Shown here: in pieces, positions 23,541 to 36,341 of the stretch
Layout: the number at the start of each line of letters is the position of its first letter
Position numbering within the stretch: position 1 is the first letter of the stretch
Assembly (NCBI GenBank): GCA_019802505.1
Contig: JAFMOC010000268.1
Span: 62,001-126,000 of the forward strand
Origin: Corydoras sp. C115
Taxonomy: Eukaryota > Chordata > Actinopteri > Siluriformes > Callichthyidae
Reading direction: 5' to 3'
DNA length: 64,000 nucleotides
The notes under the pieces: model-generated
What the model was told of the DNA's origin: nothing
Seen by the model: only the letters and a program-made list of their open reading frames with translations
The model's database searches: none
Translations under genes and position numbers: made by a program

Positions 23541-23720
23541 ATAACAGTTTGGGGAAGGCCCATGTTTCTTGTTTTATCATGATGAAAAAAGCTCCACAGA
23601 ACAGATGAGTGAGTTTGGTGTGGAGAAAGTCCTGACCTCAACCTCTTGGAACATCTTGGGGATGTGATGAAGACCCGTGTAGGTGCTCTGTGATTGGCTG
23701 TCCACACAGTGCAGATCTGA
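23541..23720 (+). mobile_element. Tc1-like transposase relic
   Basis: Contains CAGTTTGGGGAAGGCCC and a decayed SPDLNLLEHLGDVM, an eroded Tc1 transposase C-terminal block. Confidence 0.7.
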
Positions 23721-24454
23721 GGAAACAGAAAATTAAATACATAAACTTTAAACAGCTTTAGAAATGCATTAACATGAAAAAAGGACCCGGTCACCAGAAA
23801 GTAGTGACTGAATAGTTATTATTAACCAGTTAGTCAATGTTTATAGATGAACGGCTTTCACGATTGATGATGATTTGACAAAAAAACGTAAGACCTAAAA
23901 TAATAAGTAAGCGTATAAACCTGATGAAGAAACATTAAGAACACATTAACCTCCGAGCTGAGGGTTAGAGTTTGTTTTGTCATCTTCTTCTAAGAACGTG
24001 TTAAAAAACATCAAGGAAAAACAAAAAGTGGAATATGTTAATTATTATCATGCTTCTAAGTATTTATATTTCCAATAAAAGATATTCTAAAAAAAAAAAA
24101 AAAAAAAAAAAGAAGTTGAATCTAATCTAATTTAATCAAAAACAGTTATAAGGCAAGAAATGTGAATGCTGTTCTGTAAATTTTTTTTTTTTCTTTAAAA
24201 GTTTGATTTACTATTTACATTAGTCTTTTATGTTTATTTTTCATTTTTTAAAAAATGAAATACTGTATATATAAATTGCTTTGTTCTGTTTTCATTATTA
24301 AACACTTAAACATTAAACATTTATTCTCCATTAAAAAAAAAAAAAAAAAAAAAATCAAGCAAACAACGGTAATACTGAACGGAATCAGTATTAGCACAGA
24401 CCCCAGAACCACTGACATCAGGGGGTTCATTCAATCCCACTTCCACGGGTGTCT

Positions 24455-24570
24455 AAAGACAGTTTGGGGAAGGCCCCTGCATGACCGTACCCCGGTGCAC
24501 GACCCACGACAGCACTCATGGAACGAACTAGAACTGCGAGTGTGAGCCAGGCCCTCTCCCGTCCTTTCCT
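24455..24570 (+). mobile_element. Tc1-like transposase relic
   Basis: CAGTTTGGGGAAGGCCCC is followed by a GAACTAGAACTGCGAGTGTG remnant of the LERRLR-coding end. Confidence 0.6.
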
Positions 24571-24699
24571 TTTAAAGAAACAGTGGGATCTTTCATGGGA
24601 AAGCCTACACAGGGACGATTCTTCATCCATTCAGCCGCGACTGCTAGGGGCACCGTTTCCATGACAATCAAGACAAAAGGCCCCTCCTCCCCCCTCCCC

Positions 24700-24871
24700 T
24701 CTCCATCTGTCTCGGATTGGCTGGCGAGCCGTGCAGCTCGGACAGGCGCGGCATCCCCCCCCCTCCCCCCGCCATCCTTTCGCCGAGCCGTATGAACATT
24801 TGCGGGAAGCCATGGTGAGGACAGCATGGCGCGGACACGCCACACGGCTCGTCCTGCGTCCCGGGATGAGG
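24700..24871 (+). promoter_or_regulatory. CpG-rich promoter-like segment with possible first exon
   Basis: A C-rich, CpG-rich block contains an inverted CCAAT (ATTGG at 24716-24720) and pyrimidine tracts. It ends in a strong splice donor, G|GTGAGT, after 24871. It precedes slc26a1 by 2.2 kb in the same orientation, so it could be the untranslated first exon of that gene. ATG triplets occur in it, but no match to a known protein was seen. An RNA read joining 24871 to just upstream of 27099 would settle it. Confidence 0.35.
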
Positions 24872-25214
24872 GTGAGTCTCTTATGGTTTCCATGCCGTGA
24901 TAAATCCAGCGTCCGTGGGTACGTCCAGCGATCTGAGGCTGATGGGAACCGATGGAAGCGTGCGGTGCAGGCCATCTAATCTGGAACTATAGGTCCGATC
25001 TGATTGTCCGTTCTGCGTGCAGTTCTGTCTCTACGTCTATACCATGGCATTCTGTCTGGGAGTCTAATCTGAGTTTTGTCTTCCACTGATCAGATTCACA
25101 ACCAAAGCTTATAAGCTGTAAACACATGGAGTAAACCATTCAGACCATCAAAAAAACATCTAAAAAATAAAAAATAAATAAAAACTCCCCCAACAAATCC
25201 ATCTTAAATATTAA

Positions 25215-25330
25215 ACCAGTCAAGTTATTCCACACCATAATCACCGAAAATACGTTATAAGCCTCAAAAACCACACTGTGCAGTGTGGACACCGTCACAG
25301 GCCTTCCCCAAACTGTTCCCACGACACTGA
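25215..25330 (-). mobile_element. Tc1-like relic
   Basis: Inverted GGCCTTCCCCAAACTGTT block with degraded flanks. Confidence 0.5.
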
Positions 25331-25901
25331 ACGCATACAATCATCCAAAATGACGCGACACGGCGCTCAGACTTGAGTCGAGCTTTCGTAAGCCGGGTTA
25401 ATAAGCAAGCTCGAGGTGAAGTGAAGTGAACCCGTTATTAAAGTCAGACGGTGAGACTTCAGGTGATTTATGTTGCAGAGTGACATCAGGTTAAATAAAC
25501 ACTGCCAGCACGTGTGCAGGAGGCAACACCAAAAAACACACGTTACCCTTTGCCCTCATGATGAAACACTATCACTCCGTTAAAGCCCCGAGCGGAGGGC
25601 CGACTCCTCCCCGGACTATAAAACCTGCAGGGTCTGATGAACAGTACGCTCCCCATGTGCAGCGACGTCACGCCGCACACTTTATAAACCACGAATCGGC
25701 CGCAGAGTTCTGTCTGACAGAACGTACGCGAGAGCCGACCGAGGTGAAGCCCGAGGTGAAGCCTGAGGTACCGAGGTGAAGCCCGAGGTAAAGCCTGAGG
25801 TAAAGCCCTGACCTTTTCTGAGGATCCGGCAGCTTGTGTTGTTCCGGTAAGTGTTTTAAATTCTGTGCATTGAATTTATTAAATATCACTATTGTATTAA
25901 A

Positions 25902-26246
25902 GGGCAGCAAGGTGGCTTAGTGGTTTAGCATGTTCTCCTCTCAGCACTAGGGATTCCCGGTTCGAATCCCCATCTGGGTGGAGTTTCCATGTCCTCCCCG
26001 TGTCCGCATGGGTTTCCTCCGGGTTCTCCGGGTCCTCCCACAATCAAAAAACATGGATCAAGTCAATTGAGTTCTCCAAATTGCCCCATATAAAGTGTGT
26101 CTGTGTGTGTGAGTGTGTGCCCAGCGAGAGCCCCCCTGTCCTGGGTGTATCTGCCCAGCGCCCGAAACATACTCCACTGGATGGGCATGGGGAACCCCCC
26201 CGTGACCCTAATAGAGGATGAAGCGGAAGATAATGAATGAATGAAA
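25902..26246 (+). repeat. V-SINE upstream of slc26a1
   Basis: Flanked by perfect ACTATTGTATTAAA (25888-25901, 26247-26260), a sign of a young insertion. Confidence 0.92.
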
Positions 26247-26409
26247 ACTATTGTATTAAATTCCATAAATACAATCAATACACGTTCATTCTAACTGATT
26301 AGATCAGATTTGTGGATTTACATGAAATTATAGAGTGTGACTGCAATCAGACCTTTTTTAAAAGCTTGCGAGAAGACCGTAAAGTTCTAAAGGTCAGACA
26401 CCGATGTTG

Positions 26410-26600
26410 GACACCGATGCTGCACTGTATTAAAGTCAGGGTTCTGTTTTGGACCCGTCATGTTCTTCCACACCAAACATAACCAACTATATCTTTATGG
26501 AACACAATTTGGGTACGTCCCCAAAAGTGTTGAAGGCTTACAAAGGTCAAAGACGATTGGCCAGGTGCCTGATTTTATATGCGTATTTTATTACAGCGCT
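26410..26600 (-). mobile_element. Tc1-like relic
   Basis: Inverted GTTTGGTGTGGAAGAACATG segment plus a GCCAGGTGCCTGATTTTATA end-like segment. Confidence 0.5.
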
Positions 26601-27098
26601 GTTGGTGGTTGAAGTTAAAAATATTTACTATAAGCCTGAATTATTCACAGATAATTAGAAATGCATTAACATGGATAAAGGACATGGGTTTTTTTTGCAG
26701 TTGTATGGTTTAAGGGTGCAGAGAGTCCCAAACTAACAGCGTTTTCATTTGTCAGTCCCGTTTTGGACGTTTGTTTAGTAGCCGAAGCCCTGGGCTGCGT
26801 TCCTGTTGTATTACGTACATCAATAAACTTTACAATCACGAGTCTCAAATAAATCAGGTCTGGTTCCCATCGTTCTCCTCGCTCATCCATATCCATAAAC
26901 CTCATGAGGTTAAGAGCACCATTGTTTCATCAGGATCTCCGGACCAATCACATGTCAGTCAATCATCATTAATCACATCATTAATCAAAGTGATTCCGTT
27001 AAAGGTTCAAACAGATACTGAGTTCCTGCTGATGGTTTTCACTCATCGAGAACTTTCTGCTTCCAATAAAGGAACGAGGATAAGGACCCGACCTCCAC

Positions 27099-29293
27099 AT
27101 GGACACATCAGGAGACATGGAGGAGGTTAAAGCTCTGTCCACGGGCCCCTTGAAACGCAAAGAACCTCCGAGTAAAAGGCCATCGGACATCATCAGGGCC
27201 AAAGTGCACCGGCTGTCCTGCTCGGGCCCCAGACTGAAGAGGGCACTGACTGGGTTCTTCCCAGTTCTGCTATGGCTGCCGAAGTACAAGCTCAAAGAAT
27301 ACGTGTGTGGGGACGTGATGTCGGGGCTGATCGTGGGCATCATCCTGGTGCCTCAGGCCATCGCGTACTGCCTCCTCGCCGGTCTGGAGCCCATTTACGG
27401 CCTGTACACGTCCTTCTTCGCCAACATCATCTACTTTTTTTTGGGCACGTCCAGACACGTCTCGGTGGGAATCTTCAGCCTGATGAGTTTAATGATAGGA
27501 CAGGTGGTCGACCGAGAGGTCTATTTGGCGGGGTTCGACCTGGGCGACAAGCAAAGCACCCCGCCGGCCGGGTGGAACGGCAGTGAGACGGCGGAGAACC
27601 TCACTGTGAGGGTTTTTGATGTGGATTGTGGAAAGGAGTGCTACGCCATCAGCATTGCGACGGCGGTGACGTTCCTGGCTGGAGTTTATCAGGTTCGTTT
27701 ATCTTACACCCTGTTAACCAAATCCAACCGTTAAGGTAGCGTCTCTTCTCATGTGTCCCATTAATGTCTGGTTCCCTCCAGGTTCTGATGGCCGTCTTCA
27801 GGCTGGGCTTCGTCTCGGTGTACCTCTCTGCGCCAATGCTGGATGGCTTCGCGACCGGAGCCTCTTGCACCATTCTAACTGTCCAGGTCAAGTACCTAGT
27901 GGGTCTGAAGATCCCCCGTTACCAGGGTTACGGAACGGTGGTGGTGACTTGGATTAACATTTTTAAAAACATACACAAAACCAACTTCTGCGACATGATC
28001 ACCAGCGCCATCTGCATTGCTGTACTGGTTCTGGGGAAGGAACTTCAGGACCGGTACAGGAACCGCCTGAAGATCCCGCTGCCCACAGAGCTGGTGGTGG
28101 TGGCCGTCGCCACCGTCGTGTCCCACTTCGCGGATCTCAACGGGCAGTACGCCTCGAGCATTTCGGGTGCCATCCCGACCGGTTTCATTCCGCCAAAAGT
28201 GCCCAGCTTTGGACTGATGCCGAGGGTCGCCATGGACGCCATCCCCCTGGCGGTGATCAGCTTTGCCTTCACGGTGTCCCTGTCGGAAATGTTCGCCAAG
28301 AAGAACGGCTACACGGTCAGACCCAACCAGGAGATGCTGGCGATCGGATTCTGCAACATCATCCCATCTTTTTTCCACTGCTTCACCACGAGTGCCGCTC
28401 TGGCCAAAACCATGGTGAAGGACTCCACGGGGTGCAGGACGCAGGTTTCGAGCGTGGTGAGCGCCCTGGTCGTGCTCCTGGTCCTCTTATTTTTAGCGCC
28501 GTTCTTCTACTCCCTGCAGAAATGCGTCCTGGCGTGCATCATCATCGTCAGTTTGCGAGGAGCCCTGAGGAAATTCAGAGACCTCCCCGCACTTTGGCGC
28601 CTCAACAAGATCGACGCGGTCATCTGGACGGTCACCATGTGCTCCTCGGCGCTGATCAGCGTGGAGATCGGGTTAGGGATCGGCATCGTCGTGTCCATCA
28701 TGTGCGTCGTTGCGCAAACTCAGCGGCCCAAGGTTTCGCTGCTGGGACAGATCGAGAACACCGCTCACTACGAGGACATGGAGGACTACGATCGCCTGGT
28801 GGCCGTTCCCAAAGTCAAGATCTTCCGCTTTCAAGCTCCACTTTACTACGCCAACAAGGACTTCTTCCTGAGGTCACTCTACAGAGCCGTCGCCGTGGAG
28901 CCGCTGGCCGAAAAGACCCGGCGGCGAAAACTGGAGAAGAGGTCCAACGTGAGAACGTCCAAGAGAGCCGGCGATGCAAACGGTGACGCCTGTGTGAGTC
29001 TGATGACCCACGAGTTGGATTTCCACACGATTGTTCTGGACTGTTCCTGCACGCCGTTCATCGACACCACGGGAATCTCCACGCTGCAGGGACTGATGAA
29101 GGACTACGGCGAGCTCGGCGTTAACGTCATTCTGGCCTGCTGTAACACCACGGTCCTCGATGCGCTCAGGAGAGGGTCATTCTTCGGGGTGGCCGACAAG
29201 GAAATGGATTCTCTAGCGTTCCACGCGGTCCACGATGCGGTGTCGTCCGCTATACGATGTACCGTACTGACCGCCGACGCCACAGACGTGTAA
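27099..29293 (+). CDS. slc26a1: SLC26A1-type sulfate/anion exchanger, 2 coding exons
   Basis: This multi-pass plasma-membrane anion exchanger (SAT1 type: sulfate, oxalate, bicarbonate) has exons 27099-27692 and 27782-29293, joined in phase 0 at VYQ|VLMAVFRLGF. It is 701 aa, the same as human SLC26A1. The SLC26 signature is seen as AIAYCLLAGLEPIYGLYTSF followed by TSRHVSVGIFS. Sequons are at N160 (NGS) and N167 (NLT). The C-terminal third, after about residue 525, is a STAS domain, with HTIVLDCSCTPFIDTTGIS. SLC26A1 is preferred to SLC26A2 because of IGQVVDREVYLAGFD, FRFQAPLYYANKDFF, the exact length and the nearby atp5me-pde6b pair. Bases 27693-27781 are intron, although one frame stays open across part of it. 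Confidence 0.9.
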
Positions 29294-29445
29294 AAAAAAA
29301 ACGTCATTGGCACTGTGACCGCACCTCAATCAGAATCAAAGCCTTTATTAACATTAGATTAAATTTGAACCATTTGTATGATCTCTCATTACCATGTTTG
29401 TTACTATGGAAACCAATCCTGGCCTTATGAACATATTTTTATACT

Positions 29446-29451
29446 AATAAA
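29446..29451 (+). terminator. Candidate slc26a1 polyadenylation signal
   Basis: AATAAA lies about 150 bases after the slc26a1 stop in AT-rich sequence. Confidence 0.5.
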
Positions 29452-29560
29452 TTTTACCATCTTTTTTTTTTTTGCTTCGTGTTGTCATTGCCTTAAATAT
29501 TTACAGCACAAAACAACAGGAACTCACACAGAGCTTCAAGACCCCGTTCTAAACAGTAGA

Positions 29561-29880
29561 TTCATTATCTTCTGCTTTATCGTCTATTAGGGTCGCAGGG
29601 GGGGGAAGTCCCATGTCCATCCAGGGGAGAACGTCTTGGGCGCTGGGCAGATACACCCAGGACAGGGTGCCAATCTATCGCTGGACACACTTACTCACAC
29701 ACACACTCTATATGGGGCAAATTGGAGAACTCAATTGACTTGATCCATGTTTTTGGACTGTGGGAGGAAACCCACGTGGACACGGGGAGAACATGGAAAC
29801 TCCACCCAGATGGGGATTCGAACCGGGAATCCGTGGCGTTGAGAGGAGAACATGCCAAACCACTAAGCCACTGTGCCGCC
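29561..29880 (-). repeat. V-SINE downstream of slc26a1
   Basis: Core deletion of the second GGAGAACCCGG segment. Tandem with the next copy. Confidence 0.88.
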
Positions 29881-29892
29881 GAAGTCACAATT

Positions 29893-30194
29893 CCATCCAT
29901 CCATTATCTTCCGCTTTATCCTATATCAGGGTTGCGGGGGGTTCCCCATGCCCATCCAGGGGAGAACGTTTGGGCGCTGGGCAGATACACCCAGGACAGG
30001 GGGGCAAGCTATCTCTGGACATACACTCACTCACACAGACACACTCTATCTGTGGGGAAGGAAACCAGAGAACCAGGAGGAAACCCACGCGGACACGGGG
30101 AGAACATGGAAACTCCACCCAGATAGGGATTCGAACCGGGATTCCCCAGCGCTGAGAGGAGAACATGCCAAACCACTAAGCCACCGTGCCGCCC
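29893..30194 (-). repeat. V-SINE upstream of prc1
   Basis: Flanked by GTCACAATT (29884-29892, 30199-30207). Most of the middle is deleted. It ends about 190 bases before the prc1 start codon. Confidence 0.88.
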
Positions 30195-30385
30195 TTACGT
30201 CACAATTTAACTGTCCAATTCAAGTCACAATAAACGGTAGAAAGCCGCGCTGTGTCTCCGGTAGGTGGCAGTAAAGCGTTTGATGTTGTTGTTTTTTGGA
30301 GAAGCAGAAAGGAAGCCGGTTTCCCCCCGAGACCGAGTTTAAATTTGGGCGGCGGCTCTGCGGTGCGTCCCGCTCTCATCCCGCC

Positions 30386-33300
30386 ATGGTGACCCGAAGA
30401 AGGTGAGCGTTACTGCCCGGCTGGACACAATACAAACAATAACACCACCTCCGTGCGGGTTTCTTTATTAATACGCACATTTAAAGATTTAATAATACTC
30501 TAGGTTGCCGTGACGTAACGGCTTGCAGCAGTTCTAACAGCTGATCGCGCGTGCCGCTGTTTATTAATGTTCTGTTTGATGTTAAATCCAATTTACAAGT
30601 CTTCACTTTAGATGTTTTTAACGACTTACGTTGGTTTTGCAGCGTCGTGTTCGCTTTCATGTTGAATGAGTTGACATTCTCTCGCTTCTTAAATCTAAAT
30701 CAATAATGGCTCCGTCGTTAAAAATGTTTAATGTTTTAATATTTAACATCGGTGTGTGTTCTTTAAACCCGTAACATCAAAGCCGAGCGTGTCGCTGTGT
30801 GGAGGTGACGTTACCTCAGGCGCGTCGGCCGTTAACGGAAAGCGCCGTTTAAATTTAAATTTAAAATGCGTCACGTGATCGACGTTACGTCATTCGGTGG
30901 AAAACATAGGCGTTGGGTTTCGTTGCGAAAACGAACGATCGCTCGATGTTGTTGACAAATACGATGTAATAAAATAAATACATTAATATTTAAAAAAGAT
31001 TTGTTTGTGCATGAAGAAAAATGTCACTGAAATTTACCTCAAATTTACCTCAGAGATGATGACGTAGCTGAGCCACAGCAGATTACTGATCTAGTTGTAG
31101 GTGCTGTTTAAATCCACTGGATCATCCATCCATTATCTTCCGCTTTATCCTATATTAGGGGGGGGGGGGGGTTTCCCTATGCCCATCCAGGGGAGAACGT
31201 CTCGGGCGCTGGGCAGATACACCCAGTACAAGGGGGCAATCTATCACTGGGCACACACTCTAAATGGGGCAATTTGGAGAACTCAGTTGACTTGATCCAT
31301 GTTTTTGGACTGTGGGGGGAAAACCGGAGAACCCGGAGGAAACCCACGCGGACACGGGGAGAACATGGAAACTCCACCCAGATGGGGACTCGAACCGGGA
31401 ATCCCTAGTGCTGAGAGGAGAACATGCCAACCACTAAACCACCGTGCCGCCCATCCACTGGATCACTGTTATAAAAGTTTCCTTAATGAATCAGTCTTCA
31501 TGTTTGTGGTTCGTGTTGTAAAATGACCACAAAGTCAAACAAACTAACGGATTCACGTCCATGCAGTTCATAAAAATGTATGTATCTGGTTCATAACGCG
31601 AACTCTGAAGCATTTCGATTGGTTATTATGAATAAAAACCAAGCTTTTGTACCATGACTTGGTCCTGCAGTGAGAACCTGTCCGCCCTCCTCATAACGGG
31701 CATCAACCAGGCCATGGCGAGGCTGGTGGACATCTGGGACAGTATTGGGATTGTAGAGGATCAGAGGATTGAACGGATGCAGACTGTAAGGAAACATATC
31801 GAGGTGAGTTGCGGTTTTCGGGATTTTTGGGCGGTTGATCACACACCCGTCGTTCTTCCTGACGTTCTCTGCGTCGTTCCACAAAGGACCTGTTAAAAGA
31901 TATGATCACTGAGGAGGAGACATTAAGACAGCGCATCAGAACCAGCATCACCGTCACTCAGAAACAAATCGAGACTCTGTGTGTGGAGCTGTCCGTGGAA
32001 CCACAAAAAGTAAGTTCTAAAGGTAGAAAGCCGTAAACTGTTCTTGTAACGTTCCCTGTGGATGTGACGGCACACCTGATGCTGGCAGGTGGAGGAGGAC
32101 ATGACGGTGCTGCAGATGGAGAAGAACCTGCGTAGTCGTCTGGAGTCTCTGCAGAAGGAGAAGAGCAATCGTCTGTCAGAGCTGAGTGACCTGAGGAAGC
32201 AGGACGAGGTTCTGTGTGAGACGCTGTGCCTGACGCCTTACTACATCCCCACCGGCAGCTTGCCCTCTCGAACCCAACTACAGAACCTGCGCGACCACAT
32301 CAAACAACTCAGTGAGGAGAAGGTACACCCGATTCTGACCCCAGGGACAGGAAGTGAGCTCCACTGCCGTCCTCTCCCTCCGGTTCTAATGCCGATAGAT
32401 AAATTAAATTAGATTTTTGGAGAACTTGTTGTGGTTATTAATCACAGCTGGTGTCTCTCCCATCTGTTGGTGCAGGACAGCAGGGTGAAGGTGTTCTCTG
32501 GGCTCAGGGAGGAGATCAGGATCTTGATGGATGAGATGGGACACGAGCCGGAGACCAGCCTGGAGTTGGAGTCCGTGTCTTCTGACGTGGACGTCTTCCT
32601 GCTCACACACGATAACATCAAAGCTTTAGAACTGCTGCTCAGTCAGGTTTTTAAATCTCACCCCACCCTGATTTTTATGGTGTTGACACATGGACATATC
32701 TGACCCAACACACATCAGCTTCAGTACTTCTGTCTGTTTGTCCTTCACAGCTAAAAACAAAAAAGACCTCCCTTCTTTCCACCCGAGACAAGCTTAAGGA
32801 GCGCGCTCTGATCATTTGGACACGTCTGAACTGTCCCCTCGAGGAGGCTGGAGAATTCGAACGAGAAGCGCAGAAGACTTTGTGTGACGACATTAAAATG
32901 GTATTGGACTCCATATGGCCGATTTGGAAATGTTTAGAGAAAATCAAAATGGTCCGAGCGATGAACCCTGTGGTACACAGAGATCATGAATTGTGAATTA
33001 ACTAAATGTAATGGAATGTTTGGAACAGCATTCCCGTTGCTTAGGTTTGAATGATGTTCCAATCTTAAAACATTGACGAAAATGGTACGTTCGGGATTTT
33101 ACCCGTGACTTGGGTCGGTTCTGTTGTCCGTCGTCACAGTGGCAGGACACCGTGGATCGCCTGGAGGTGCAGCAGAAGAGTAAGCTGGAGGAAGTCATCA
33201 ACAAAGTACGGCAAGAGCTGGTTCACCTCTGGGAGAAGTGCATGGTCGGCCCAGAACGTCGGGAACCCTTCAACGCTCACCTCTGTGACTGTGAGTGGAA

Positions 33301-35735
33301 CGTCTTCAGTTCCACGACCCCGAGGAACACGAGCTGAACATGTGTTCTGTCCTCAGGTAACTACACAGAGGAGCTGCTTCGCCTGCACGACCTCGAGCTG
33401 CAGAAGATGAAGGCCTTCTATGAGAAGGCGCGCCCTCTACTGGACGCCATTGAGAAGTGGGAGAGGAACTGGGGGCTCTTCTTGGATTTTGAGGTGCTCA
33501 TGATCAGATTTTTTTTTTATTATATATTAATTAATTGTTCTATTGCAAATTGGACTTTTAACATCCGTAGCCTGACTTTGCAAATACACTTCGGACTGTC
33601 TGAAGCACTAAGAGACGCTCCATTTAACGTCTAATGAGTTGTAATGATCAGGTATTTAATTACTTTTGAACTGATTACCTTCCATAATGGAGGAAGGACG
33701 TTTCTCCGTCTCCATGTTAATAAACCACTGACTCTGTAAGTGGCTCCCAGTTGGAGCCGACGATAAACCAGTGATCCGGCCCCCCGAGGCCCCGTGATGA
33801 TGGATGTACTGGGTTTTGATGGGAATTAATCTTGATTGACGATGGAACGTCCTCCGGAGCACGGAGCCGTTAATGATTGATGTTTCGTGCAGAAAAAGGC
33901 GGCCGATCCGAACCGCTTCTGCAACAGAGGAGGAGCTTTACTGAAGGAAAGCAAGGACAGAGCTAAAGTACAGAAGTTCCTTCCAAAGGTACGCAACGTT
34001 TGTTTGGATGGTGGATGGGTCAGCGTACAGGTCATTACAGTTGGGTGAGGTGTGTTTTTTACTCATCACTGCAAAGCTGGAGGAGGATCTGAGGTCACGG
34101 CTGGAGGCTTGGCAGAAGAGTCACGGCGTTTCGTTCCTGATGCGAGGTCAGGAGGTGATGGGGTTCATCTCCAAGCAGTGGGAGCAGCATCGCTTGCAGA
34201 AGGACAAGGAGAAGAACGAACGCGTGAGTCCAACACCTGACCCGGTTACCCGTCAACACTAAGTGTAAAGGACTAATTAATCTTAGTGTCTGAGTAATGT
34301 TGATTTAAACATTGATGTCTCTTGTGGTTGCCATTTTCACCAACTCTGATTTTTCACAACTGATTGACAGATGTCCAAGAAAGCAGACAGTACTCCGGTG
34401 AAGACGCCGTCCAAGAGGCCGCATGGTGCAGCCAACAGCACTGTGACTCCTGCCAAGATCAAAAAGGTACCGTGACCCAAACCCGCCAATGGAACAGGGA
34501 TGGGGCACCGATTGATGATGATCGGTTGGGTTCTCCGGTCCTGTTGTTGACTGCAGCCTCGTTTAGTTCTTTAAGTCCAAATACACAGTGGACATAAAGC
34601 AGTAGGTAACAATAAAAGTTCATTGGACAACCTGTTGAAGCCATTAAAAGACAACAAACTCCGTCCTATGATTCCACTCAAGCTGAATCAGAAAAAAATG
34701 GACATGAGTTAATAAAATGCAACTATAAAAGTCTAAGAAAATGAAAGTAAATGTAAATTTGTTTGTCCTTCCCTTCTTTTTGTTTCCTCTCAGACCCCCA
34801 GTCAGTCTTCACTGCGCACCACCAGCAGCAGCAGCGTGTCCAGCACCTTCCTGTGTGTCCCCGGCAAACCCCCCCTCTCAGCCAAGGTAACACGAACGCC
34901 AAACATACGCCGAAGCGCCGTTTCACATTCAAATAGTACAATCTGCATTATAATAATAATAATACAAACAGTTTACCACACTGTAACAGCCTGCACATCA
35001 AAGTAAAGTCATTAACAGAAGACATTGATTAGTTATCAAAGCAATTAAAACGATGCATTTAACCTTTTTTGCTACTAGAGGGCGCCATTTCCCAAGACTT
35101 CACTCACTCTCTCTCTCACACAAACGCACTTGCCTGAGATTGTTGGTAGTATCCAGTCGTACATGTCCTGTTGGGGGGTGGGGGGGGTAAATGGGTCAAA
35201 TTCATTTCTGACCAGTGATTTGTTATTTGAGCCAACAAAAAAAAAGAACACAGTTTGGTATTTTGGGGCCAGTTTCAGGTTTTCTTTTTCCAGAAATGCA
35301 GAATCCCCTCTGGAATGACATCACGCAGTAAGAGCCGAGCACAAAGCGTGTTTCTAAAGGGTGTTTTCGTCGTTACGGACATGAACTTGGTCACAAAGTT
35401 TGAAGTGACCGCCTAAGTGTGTTAATCTGATTTTACACCCGTCGTCTCCGCTGCGTCTCAGATGTCTCTGGGTTTTTTTTAAGCAGAGGACGAAGCCTTT
35501 GGAGAAGAGCACAGGGGTGCAGACGCCGCTGCAGGAACTGCAAAACGAAAAGACGCCCGTCTCCATCAGCTACTCCGACTTTACGGTGAGTGCAGATCCG
35601 TCTGCGGGCGTGGCCGAACGTTCTCTCGTTTTTTGGTACCGTGTGTCTGACGTTGGTCTGTCTCCGCAGAACGAGCTCTCCCGCAACACCAACCTGAACG
35701 CCGTCCTGAACTCCACCGTTAAAGACATGCTGTAA
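30386..35735 (+). CDS. prc1: Protein regulator of cytokinesis 1 (MAP65/Ase1 family), 14 exons
   Basis: PRC1 crosslinks antiparallel microtubules at the spindle midzone in anaphase. Coding exons: 30386-30402, 31671-31803, 31887-32009, 32089-32322, 32476-32646, 32751-32900, 33140-33290, 33357-33493, 33893-33988, 34077-34223, 34371-34466, 34794-34886, 35487-35585, 35670-35735, giving 570 aa (human 620). The N-terminal half is an extended coiled coil for dimerisation. The family hallmark is NRFCNRGGALLKESKDRAK near residue 378, in the spectrin-like microtubule-binding region. The basic, serine-rich tail carries TPVKTPSKRP near residue 460, with TP-x-K/R sites like the CDK sites that hold PRC1 inactive before anaphase. 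Teleosts have prc1a and prc1b; which one this is was not decided. One intronic SINE lies at 31125-31452. Confidence 0.93.
31125..31452 (-). repeat. V-SINE in prc1 intron 1
   Basis: Flanked by perfect ATCCACTGGATCA (31112-31124, 31453-31465). Confidence 0.92.
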
Positions 35736-35921
35736 CCGCCGCGGAGGCGCCGGACGCCGTCCGACCCGCACGCCGTCCGTCCGTCAGGTCATTTCACCCA
35801 GAGATTACTGGCATTTTAATCGGACGTTCTCCGAGCTTCTCCTTCAGTTCTGCCTCATTGCACTAAAGCTTTTAAGGTTTTATTTTTTTATATTGCGTGG
35901 ACACAGTGTCTTTTTTTTTTA

Positions 35922-35927
35922 AATAAA
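35922..35927 (+). terminator. prc1 polyadenylation signal
   Basis: AATAAA lies 187 bases past the prc1 stop codon, following a T tract. Confidence 0.7.
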
Positions 35928-36335
35928 CAGTAAATGACTTTATTTGGAGTAAAGCATGTTGCACACAAACCTGGTCTTGTGTACTTCTTGATTTTAATTT
36001 AAATAAAATAAAAATTAAAAAAAGGATTTGTAGCAACGAAAAAAAACAAGAGGGAAAAAAAAACAGAGCCGCACTTTAATAAAGATATAACCCTCTAACT
36101 TCACCGTTACCATGGAGATCTGAGTCTGAAGTCGAACCCTTTAAAAACACGTCAGCATAAACACGTTTAGTATGTTCTGTTTTTTTTTTGTTTTTTTTTT
36201 GGTATCACGATGTAGAAGGCTAGCTCATCAGTTCCGGTCCTCACAAAACAATTTACGATCGAATTTAATGTCACGACGCCGCGTTTAAATCGGACCTGTA
36301 AATAAAGGGAACGTCGGGAACTCGGCGCGGGGCTC

Positions 36336-36341
36336 TTTATT
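36336..36341 (-). terminator. Candidate htr4 polyadenylation signal
   Basis: Minus-strand AATAAA about 555 bases past the proposed htr4 stop. It would make htr4 and prc1 converge with about 400 bases between their 3' ends. Confidence 0.4.

Larger units (their letters stand above)
23150..24660. other. Intergenic, transposon relics and poly-A tracts
   Basis: There is a TA repeat at about 23452-23473, two Tc1-like relics (listed separately), and A tracts at about 24090-24111 and 24333-24353. No exon is supported. Confidence 0.5.

Noticed and set aside
27693..27781. Open frame continuing through the slc26a1 intron
   Set aside because: GT-AG borders and the phase-0 VYQ|VLM junction give exactly 701 aa as in the family; the extra frame is intronic.
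35289..35322. Possible extra prc1 exon after TTTTTCCAG
   Set aside because: Its length (34 bases before GTAAGA) breaks the frame between exons 34794-34886 and 35487-35585, which already join in phase.
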